DNA from: Zoogloea sp.
GTDB taxonomy: Bacteria > Pseudomonadota > Gammaproteobacteria > Burkholderiales > Rhodocyclaceae
Length of the DNA: 64,000 bases
Reading direction: 5' to 3'
NCBI GenBank assembly: GCA_016703645.1
Contig: JADJBR010000004.1
Location: 319,501-383,500, forward strand
A program made the position numbers and the translations under genes. The notes under the pieces were generated by a model, which saw nothing but the letters and a program-made list of their open reading frames with translations, did no database searches and was not told the origin of the DNA. Below, one piece after another: positions 57,948 to 64,000 of this stretch; position 1 is the first letter of the stretch, and each line of letters begins with the position of its first letter.

Positions 57948-59357
57948 ATGCAAGCGCAAACGCTTTACGAAAAACTGTGGTCGAGTCACGTGGTGCACGT
58001 CGAAGATGACGGTACCGCGCTGATCTACATTGACCGCCATCTCGTTCATGAAGTCACCAGTCCGCAGGCCTTTGAAGGCCTGAAACTGGCTGGCCGCAAG
58101 CCTTGGCGCGTCGACTCCATCGTCGCGACGGCGGACCACAATACGCCCACTGATCACTGGGAAATGGGTATCCAGGATCCGGTTTCCCGCCAGCAGGTCG
58201 AAACGCTCGACAGCAACATCCGTGAAGTCGGCGCCCTGGCCTACTTCCCGTTCAAGGATGAGCGGCAGGGCATTGTGCACGTCATCGGGCCTGAAAACGG
58301 CGCCACCCTGCCTGGGATGACCGTGGTGTGCGGCGATTCCCACACATCGACGCATGGCGCTTTCGCCTGCCTGGCCCACGGCATCGGGACGTCCGAAGTC
58401 GAACATGTGATGGCCACCCAGTGTCTGCTGCAGAAGAAGTCGAAGACCATGTCGGTCCGAGTGGATGGACAGCTGGGTGCCGGTGTCACGGCAAAGGATG
58501 TGGTGCTTGCCATCATCGGTCGCATCGGCACGGCCGGCGGCACGGGCTATGCAATCGAATTCGGGGGTAGCGCCATACGTAGCCTGTCCATGGAAGGGCG
58601 GATGACGATCTGCAACATGGCCATTGAGGCGGGCGCCCGTGCCGGTCTGGTTGCTGTGGATGACCAGACGGTGGCCTACCTCAAGGATCGTCCCTTCTCG
58701 CCCCGTGGTGACCAGTGGGACCGGGCTGTTGCCTATTGGCGAACCCTGCATTCCGACGACGGTGCTGTTTTTGATGCGGTGGTCGAGCTGGACGCCGCTG
58801 TGATCAAGCCCCAGGTTACCTGGGGGACGTCGCCCGAGATGGTGGCCGCCATTGATGACTGCGTGCCCGACCCGACTCTTGAGAAGGATCCGGTCAAGCG
58901 CGAAGGCATGGAGCGGGCGCTCCAGTACATGGGCCTCAATCCGCGTACGCCGATCAATACGATCACCATCGACAAGGTCTTCATCGGCTCCTGTACCAAC
59001 TCGCGCATTGAAGATCTGCGTGCCGCGGCCTTTGTGGCCCGCGGGCGTAACAAGGCCGCCAACGTCAAGCTGGCCCTGGTCGTGCCGGGCTCCGGTCTGG
59101 TCAAGCGCCAGGCGGAGGCCGAAGGCCTCGACAAGATCTTCATCGCCGCAGGCTTCGAGTGGCGTGAACCGGGGTGCTCCATGTGCCTGGCCATGAACGC
59201 GGATCGGCTTGAGCCGGGCGAGCGCTGTGCGTCCACCTCGAATCGCAACTTTGAAGGACGACAGGGCGCGGGCGGGCGGACGCACCTGGTCAGTCCGGCC
59301 ATGGCCGCTGCCGCGGCGATCGCTGGCCGTTTTGCCGATGTGCGTGAGCTGGCCTGA
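57948..59357 (+). CDS. leuC: 3-isopropylmalate dehydratase large subunit
   Basis: Isomerises 2-isopropylmalate to 3-isopropylmalate with LeuD, using a [4Fe-4S] cluster. The 469-residue protein has [38 protein letters not shown] and [11 protein letters not shown] with the cluster cysteines. It opens the leuC-(entericidin-like)-leuD-leuB-asd-fimV order common in betaproteobacteria. It has its own start 34 bases after the M48 gene. Confidence 0.97.
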   Translation: MQAQTLYEKLWSSHVVHVEDDGTALIYIDRHLVHEVTSPQAFEGLKLAGRKPWRVDSIVATADHNTPTDHWEMGIQDPVSRQQVETLDSNIREVGALAYFPFKDERQGIVHVIGPENGATLPGMTVVCGDSHTSTHGAFACLAHGIGTSEVEHVMATQCLLQKKSKTMSVRVDGQLGAGVTAKDVVLAIIGRIGTAGGTGYAIEFGGSAIRSLSMEGRMTICNMAIEAGARAGLVAVDDQTVAYLKDRPFSPRGDQWDRAVAYWRTLHSDDGAVFDAVVELDAAVIKPQVTWGTSPEMVAAIDDCVPDPTLEKDPVKREGMERALQYMGLNPRTPINTITIDKVFIGSCTNSRIEDLRAAAFVARGRNKAANVKLALVVPGSGLVKRQAEAEGLDKIFIAAGFEWREPGCSMCLAMNADRLEPGERCASTSNRNFEGRQGAGGRTHLVSPAMAAAAAIAGRFADVRELA

Positions 59358-59374
59358 GCGAAAAGGGGATCCAA

Positions 59375-59500
59375 ATGCATAGATTGACGGCCATGGCCGG
59401 TGTGTTTGCGTTGCTGATCCTGGCGGGTTGCAATACCGTCCAGGGTCTGGGCAAGGATATTGAAAAGGGTGGTGAAGCCATCCAGAAGGTAGCCAAGTAA
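59375..59500 (+). CDS. Entericidin-like small lipoprotein
   Basis: A 41-residue protein with an N-terminal signal (MHRLTAMAGVFALLILAGC, lipobox LAGC) and the entericidin core NTVQGLGKDIEKGGEAIQK. The stop TAA directly precedes the leuD ATG, so it is embedded in the leu operon. Entericidins were named as toxin/antidote lipoproteins in E. coli, but the role of this leu-linked copy is unknown. Small size makes it easy to miss. Confidence 0.88.
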   Translation: MHRLTAMAGVFALLILAGCNTVQGLGKDIEKGGEAIQKVAK

Positions 59501-60139
59501 ATGAATCCCTTCCGTAAACTCGATGGTCTGGTGGCACCGATGGATCGTGCCAACGTGGACACCGACGCGATCATTCCCAAGCAGTTCCTCAAGTCGATCA
59601 AGCGTAGTGGCTTCGGCCCCAACCTTTTCGACGAATGGCGTTATCTGGATGTCGGGCAGCCGGGTCAGGACAACTCGGGTCGTCCCAGGAACCCCGATTT
59701 CGTGCTCAATCAGGCGCGTTATCAGGGCGCCCAGATCCTGCTCACCCGGGACAACTTCGGTTGTGGCAGCTCCCGCGAGCACGCGCCTTGGGCTCTTGAG
59801 GACTTTGGTTTTCGCGTCATCATCGGGCCGAGCTTTGCCGACATCTTCTTCAACAACTGCTTCAAGAACGGTCTGCTGCCCATCAAGCTCGATGCCGCCG
59901 AAGTCGATGCCCTGTTCGCCCAGTGCCTTGGCGCAAGCGGCTACCGGCTGAACGTGGATCTGGAGACCCAGACCATCACCCGTCCCGACGGCAAGGTCAT
60001 TCCCTTCAGTGTGGATCCATTCCGCCGTGAATGCCTGCTCAATGGCTGGGACGACATCGGTCTGACCCTGCGCCATGCTGACAGGATCCGTGAGTTTGAG
60101 GCCCGTCGCCGCATCGAGCAGCCGTGGCTGTTTGCCTGA
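59501..60139 (+). CDS. leuD: 3-isopropylmalate dehydratase small subunit
   Basis: A 212-residue partner of LeuC supplying the substrate-recognition domain. [14 protein letters not shown] and [21 protein letters not shown] are diagnostic, as is the downstream [12 protein letters not shown]. The ATG starts at the base after the entericidin-like gene's stop. leuB follows 52 bases on. Confidence 0.97.
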   Translation: MNPFRKLDGLVAPMDRANVDTDAIIPKQFLKSIKRSGFGPNLFDEWRYLDVGQPGQDNSGRPRNPDFVLNQARYQGAQILLTRDNFGCGSSREHAPWALEDFGFRVIIGPSFADIFFNNCFKNGLLPIKLDAAEVDALFAQCLGASGYRLNVDLETQTITRPDGKVIPFSVDPFRRECLLNGWDDIGLTLRHADRIREFEARRRIEQPWLFA

Positions 60140-60191
60140 CTGAGTGCCGTCCCTCGGGTCGGCGTCATACAACCAAAAACAGAAAGACAAA

Positions 60192-61253
60192 ATGAAGATC
60201 TGTGTTCTGCCGGGAGACGGCATCGGCCCTGAAATCATGGAACAGGCCCTGCGCGTGCTCGATGCCTTGCGCGGTGACGGTTTCAGCTTTGAAGCTGAGA
60301 CGGCTCTGATCGGTGGCTGTGCCGTGGATGCCACGGGGACCCCCTATCCGGAGGCCACCAGCAAGCTGGCCAAGTCTGCAGATGCAATCCTGCTCGGCGC
60401 CGTCGGTGGCCCCCAGTGGGACAACCTGCCCCGTGAGCAGCGTCCCGAGCGTGGCTTGCTGGCGATCCGCAAGGAACTCAACCTGTTTGCCAACCTGCGC
60501 CCGGCCATCCTCTACCCGGAGCTGGCCAATGCCTCCACCTTGAAGCCGGAGATCGTCGCTGGTCTAGACATCCTGATCGTCCGCGAGCTGACCGGTGACA
60601 TCTACTTTGGCCAGCCCCGCGGTATTCGCGAAGAAGGCGGGGAACGCGTCGGTTTCAACACCATGGTGTACGCCGAGTCCGAAATCCGTCGCATCGGCAA
60701 GGTCGCCTTCGAGGCGGCCCGCAAGCGTGGCAAGAGGCTCTGCTCGGTGGACAAGATGAACGTTCTCGAATGCACCCAGCTTTGGCGTGACGTGATGATC
60801 GAACTGTCGGCCGACTATCCGGATGTGGAGTTGTCCCACATGCTGGTGGATAACGCCGCCATGCAGCTGGTGCGCGCGCCCAAGCAGTTTGACGTGATGG
60901 TGACCGGAAACATGTTCGGTGACATCCTCTCCGATGAAGCCTCCATGCTCACCGGCTCCATCGGCATGCTGCCGTCCGCGTCCCTTGACGCCAACAACAA
61001 GGGCCTCTACGAGCCCAGCCATGGTTCCGCGCCGGACATCGCCGGCAAGGGCGTGGCCAATCCGCTCGCCACCATCCTGTCGGCGGCGATGATGCTGCGC
61101 TATACCTTCAGTCTCGAGGCCCCTGCCGTGCGCATCGAGAGTGCGGTGAAGAAGGTGCTGGCTGCCGGCTACCGGACCGGCGACATCTACGAGGCGGGGA
61201 CCCATCGGGTTGGCACCAGGGAAATGGGCGATGCAGTCATTGCAGCGCTGTAA
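60192..61253 (+). CDS. leuB: 3-isopropylmalate dehydrogenase
   Basis: Oxidatively decarboxylates 3-isopropylmalate using NAD+. The 353-residue protein has the start [15 protein letters not shown], the substrate-binding [14 protein letters not shown] with [13 protein letters not shown] and the NAD motif [17 protein letters not shown] 60192 was chosen over the upstream in-frame start at 60144 as it gives the standard N-terminus. asd follows. Confidence 0.97.
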   Translation: MKICVLPGDGIGPEIMEQALRVLDALRGDGFSFEAETALIGGCAVDATGTPYPEATSKLAKSADAILLGAVGGPQWDNLPREQRPERGLLAIRKELNLFANLRPAILYPELANASTLKPEIVAGLDILIVRELTGDIYFGQPRGIREEGGERVGFNTMVYAESEIRRIGKVAFEAARKRGKRLCSVDKMNVLECTQLWRDVMIELSADYPDVELSHMLVDNAAMQLVRAPKQFDVMVTGNMFGDILSDEASMLTGSIGMLPSASLDANNKGLYEPSHGSAPDIAGKGVANPLATILSAAMMLRYTFSLEAPAVRIESAVKKVLAAGYRTGDIYEAGTHRVGTREMGDAVIAAL

Positions 61254-61293
61254 GCAATCAAGAAAAACATATCAAGTCTGATCGGGGATCAAA

Positions 61294-62418
61294 ATGAAAA
61301 GAGTAGGTCTGGTTGGCTGGCGTGGCATGGTTGGCTCCGTGCTGATGCAGCGCATGCGTGAGGAAAACGACTTCGCACTGATCGAACCGGTGTTCTTCAC
61401 CACCTCCAACCCGGGGGGCAAGGCGCCCAATTTCGGCAAGGAAGCCCCTGCCCTGAAGGATGCCAAGGACGTCGAGGCGCTCAAGTCAATGGACATCGTC
61501 ATCACCTGTCAGGGCGGTGACTACACCAACGAGGTGTACCCCAAGCTGCGCGCTGCTGGCTGGAATGGTCACTGGATCGACGCTGCGTCCGCCCTTCGGA
61601 TGGACCCGAAGGCCGTGATCATCCTCGACCCGGTCAACCTCAATGTCATCAAGGATTCCCTGGCCAAGGGCGGCCGTGACTGGATCGGCGGCAACTGTAC
61701 CGTGTCCCTGATGCTGATGGCGCTCGGCGGCCTGTTCCAGCGCGATCTGGTCGAATGGGCAACCTCCATGACCTACCAGGCTGCTTCCGGTGCCGGTGCC
61801 CAGAACATGCGCGAGCTCTTGTCCCAGATGGGCGAGTTGAACCGCTCCGTCAAGGAACTGCTGGACGACCCCGCTTCCGCGATTCTCGACATCGACCGCG
61901 AAGTCGCCGGCACCATGCGCGACGACGCCTTCCCGGCCTCCAACTTCGGCGTGCCCCTGGCGGGCTCCCTGATCCCCTGGATCGACAAGGATCTTGGAAA
62001 TGGCCAGTCGAAGGAAGAGTGGAAGGGTGGTGTCGAAACCAACAAGATTCTGGGGCGTGGTGAAGGCTTCGGTTCGCCAGCCGTGCCCATTGATGGCCTG
62101 TGTGTGCGTATCGGTGCGATGCGTTGCCACAGCCAGGCGCTGACCCTGAAGCTGCGCAAGGACATCCCGATCGATGAAATTGAAGGCATGCTTGCCACCG
62201 CAAACGACTGGGTCAAGGTCGTACCCAATCAGCGCGATGTCACCATGCGTGAGCTGACCCCGACTGCGGTCACCGGCACCCTGACCGTTCCGGTTGGTCG
62301 CCTGCGTAAGCTGGCCATGGGCGGTGAATACCTGTCCGCCTTCACTGTGGGTGACCAGCTACTGTGGGGGGCTGCGGAGCCTCTGCGCCGCATGTTGCGC
62401 GTCCTCCTGGAGGACTGA
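61294..62418 (+). CDS. asd: Aspartate-semialdehyde dehydrogenase
   Basis: Reduces aspartyl phosphate to aspartate semialdehyde for lysine, methionine and threonine and for peptidoglycan diaminopimelate. The 374-residue protein has the NADP motif [11 protein letters not shown], the catalytic Cys in [10 protein letters not shown], and the conserved [11 protein letters not shown] and [10 protein letters not shown]. The length matches the gram-negative type. A strong terminator follows five bases after the stop. Confidence 0.97.
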   Translation: MKRVGLVGWRGMVGSVLMQRMREENDFALIEPVFFTTSNPGGKAPNFGKEAPALKDAKDVEALKSMDIVITCQGGDYTNEVYPKLRAAGWNGHWIDAASALRMDPKAVIILDPVNLNVIKDSLAKGGRDWIGGNCTVSLMLMALGGLFQRDLVEWATSMTYQAASGAGAQNMRELLSQMGELNRSVKELLDDPASAILDIDREVAGTMRDDAFPASNFGVPLAGSLIPWIDKDLGNGQSKEEWKGGVETNKILGRGEGFGSPAVPIDGLCVRIGAMRCHSQALTLKLRKDIPIDEIEGMLATANDWVKVVPNQRDVTMRELTPTAVTGTLTVPVGRLRKLAMGGEYLSAFTVGDQLLWGAAEPLRRMLRVLLED

Positions 62419-62422
62419 GTCG

Positions 62423-62450
62423 AAAAAGGCGGCCTTGGCCGCCTTTTTTC
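62423..62450 (+). terminator. Intrinsic terminator after asd
   Basis: AAAAAGGCGGC (62423-62433) and GCCGCCTTTTT (62438-62448) form the stem, with CTTG as loop and TC following. It ends the leu-asd transcript before fimV. Confidence 0.85.
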
Positions 62451-62464
62451 CATGGGTCGCAGGT

Positions 62465-62501
62465 GTGAGGCAAGTTCAAACATGGCTTGAACTTGCCTCA
62501 C
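62465..62501. repeat. Perfect 15-bp inverted repeat upstream of fimV
   Basis: GTGAGGCAAGTTCAA (62465-62479) and TTGAACTTGCCTCAC (62487-62501) are exact reverse complements separated by seven bases. No T-tract follows, so it is not a normal terminator. Confidence 0.8.
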
Positions 62502-62553
62502 CAAACCCATGATGTTATGTTCATCAGCAACTCGATTTCGACGACAAGCCTTC

Positions 62554-64000
62554 GTGCCCAAGAACCTCGTGAAAAGCCGGCTCAAACGCACCCTGATTGC
62601 AGCATCCATCAGCGCCCTGTCTTTCGGCGCCAATGCTGCTGGTCTCGGACGCATCACCGTTCTCAGCGGACTCGGACAGCCTCTTCGTGCGGAAGTGGAT
62701 ATTTCCGCCACGCCTGAAGAACTTCAAAACATGACCGCGCGACTCGCCTCTGCCGAAGCATTCAGGCAGGCCGGTATCGATTTCGCACCATCGGTCAATG
62801 GCTTGCGCATGTCCATTGAGCGCAGGGGCGGGGGGGCGGTGGTGCGGGTCACCAGTGATCGTCCGATCAACGAACCCTTCGTGGACATGCTTGTTGAACT
62901 CAACTGGTCTGCAGGCCGGCTGATCCGCGAATACACTTTCCTGCTTGATCCGCCCGATCTGGGTTCGAGTCGGGTGGCTGCACCACCTGTCGCCTCTCCG
63001 GAAATGCGCCCGGGGGTTTCAAGCAGTGGTTTCGCTGCGTCGCCCAAGCGTCCGTCCGTTGCGAGGGTCGCCCGCGCTGCCGCTGCATCTGGCGGAACTG
63101 GGCGTACGTATATGGTGCAGCCCGGTGATACGCTGAATCGCATTGCTGCCGAAAATCGCCCTGAAGGTGTGTCGATGGAGCAGATGCTCCTTGCCCTGTT
63201 TCAGGGCAATCGTTCGGCCTTTGATGCGGACAACATGAATCGTCTTCAGGCAGGCAAGATTCTCCGTATCCCCGATGCCGAGAGCGCCAGGCAGCTCGCA
63301 GGGGGGGCGCCCAGGCCGCAGGTTGTCGCCCATTCGTCCGATTTTGGCCGCTACCGTCAGAAGCTTGCCGAGCAGGCCGCGGGCATGCCTGCGAAGGAGG
63401 CGCCGGTCCAGCAAGGCAGTAGTGGGCGGATTGGTGCGAAGGTGGAGGACCGGGCTCCGGCAGCTACCGGAGTGGCTGACCAGCTAAAGGTCTCCAAGAG
63501 CGAAGAGGGCTTGAAGGCCGGTTCGACAGCTGGCAATGAGAAGTCGGTCGCCCGCTTGCAGGCACTGGAAGAAGATCTTGTCTCCCGCGACAAGGCCCTG
63601 CGAGAGGCGAATACTCGCCTGGCTGAACTCGAGAAGAGCATCAAGGAGCTTCAGCGCCTGGTTGAGCTCAAGAGCCAGGGTATGGCACAGGCCCAGCCGG
63701 AGCCGGCCCGAGTTGATGCGCCGGTCACTGCGCCTCCGGTCGCCGAGCCGGCACCGCAGGTTCAGACGCCAGCACCGGCGGTGGCTCAGGAAGCACCCAA
63801 GCCGCAGGAGCCAGTACCCGAGGTCAAGCCCACGCCGCAAGTCGTCGCCGAGCCCAAGCCTGCAACGCCGGAGCCGCCAAAGGCTCCCCCGGTTCAGGCC
63901 AGCGCACCTGAAGACATGTCCCTGCTACTGGGTGGTGGTGGGATTCTTGCCCTGTTGCTTGGCTGGGGCGGATACAAGATCTATCAGCGCCGCACCGCGG
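62554..64000 (+). CDS. fimV: FimV/TspA-like LysM membrane protein, N-terminal part (cut by window edge)
   Basis: The 482 visible residues follow the FimV plan: signal peptide (LKRTLIAASISALSFGANA), the conserved GLGRITVLSGLGQPLRAEVD domain, a LysM repeat near residues 187-240 (YMVQPGDTLNRIAAENRP), a coiled coil near 330-370 (QALEEDLVSRDKAL), a Pro/Ala-rich segment, and a membrane segment at 460-480. FimV organises cell-pole and type IV pilus or T2SS assembly. The start is uncertain: GTG 62554, GTG 62569 and ATG 62512 are in frame. The C-terminal cytoplasmic part lies beyond 64000. The position after asd is typical. Confidence 0.85.
   Translation, partial: MPKNLVKSRLKRTLIAASISALSFGANAAGLGRITVLSGLGQPLRAEVDISATPEELQNMTARLASAEAFRQAGIDFAPSVNGLRMSIERRGGGAVVRVTSDRPINEPFVDMLVELNWSAGRLIREYTFLLDPPDLGSSRVAAPPVASPEMRPGVSSSGFAASPKRPSVARVARAAAASGGTGRTYMVQPGDTLNRIAAENRPEGVSMEQMLLALFQGNRSAFDADNMNRLQAGKILRIPDAESARQLAGGAPRPQVVAHSSDFGRYRQKLAEQAAGMPAKEAPVQQGSSGRIGAKVEDRAPAATGVADQLKVSKSEEGLKAGSTAGNEKSVARLQALEEDLVSRDKALREANTRLAELEKSIKELQRLVELKSQGMAQAQPEPARVDAPVTAPPVAEPAPQVQTPAPAVAQEAPKPQEPVPEVKPTPQVVAEPKPATPEPPKAPPVQASAPEDMSLLLGGGGILALLLGWGGYKIYQRRTA

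Overview
The window is GC-rich chromosomal DNA with densely packed housekeeping genes. Gene content and order point to a betaproteobacterium, most likely Rhodocyclales. Supporting signs are leuC - entericidin-like lipoprotein - leuD - leuB - asd - fimV, trxA-rho, ratA/rnfH beside smpB, a sulfite reductase followed by a DUF934 gene, an Anr/FNR gene divergent from hemN, and hpnCDE squalene genes. The order-level placement is inference from gene content; no rRNA is present.

Layout. 1-3 kb (minus): start of gspD, gspC, a lipoprotein-type intradiol dioxygenase and the pseudouridine synthase truC. 3-7 kb (plus): a Gcr-type membrane protein, then a soluble chemoreceptor-like protein paired with a diiron ODP-type protein, then sirB2. 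7-13 kb: fnr and hemN diverge around a perfect FNR box, followed by a TauE/SafE membrane protein, a Cu+ P-type ATPase, a copper chaperone and ppa. 13-24 kb: HI0933-type flavoprotein, a giant AsmA/DUF748 protein, phhB, a frameshifted TPR-like gene, smpB, ratA, rnfH, guaB and an ABC ATPase. 24-31.5 kb: hpnCDE on the minus strand, diverging from an AttEFGH-like ABC/permease/lipocalin-like operon. 31.5-37 kb: a small conserved protein, clpB behind a textbook sigma32 promoter, an OmpA-like protein, and a group IIC-like intron sitting directly after an intrinsic terminator. 37-42 kb: MocR-type regulator, ccoG, cysI and DUF934. 42-44 kb: a two-gene operon of unknown role whose first protein looks like a domesticated ISL3 transposase N-terminus. 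44-52 kb: lytic transglycosylase, aldehyde dehydrogenase, tRNA-Leu, rho, trxA, fdxA, a CBS protein and an acyl-CoA synthetase. 52-64 kb: ilvBN behind a valine-rich leader-peptide attenuator, aroC, a YdcH-like segment open into an MFS transporter, an M48 metalloprotease, leuCD, leuB, asd and the start of fimV.

Themes. The genes around 5-13 kb and ccoG at 38.6 kb suggest a facultative organism that tunes heme, copper and cbb3-oxidase assembly to oxygen. The 52-62 kb block is a branched-chain, aromatic and aspartate-family amino-acid biosynthesis segment.

Sequence quality. At least four genes carry frameshifts (TPR-like gene, FtsX-like permease, the intron reverse transcriptase, and rho). Three of the breaks are four-G runs where conserved protein sequence requires five. 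Because rho is normally essential in this group, assembly or sequencing error is the likeliest explanation, and the 'broken' genes should be read with that in mind.

The most novel-looking items are the ilvBN attenuator, the ISL3-derived/FIST-like operon at 42.2-44.0 kb, and the MCP-like/ODP pair at 5.3-6.7 kb.
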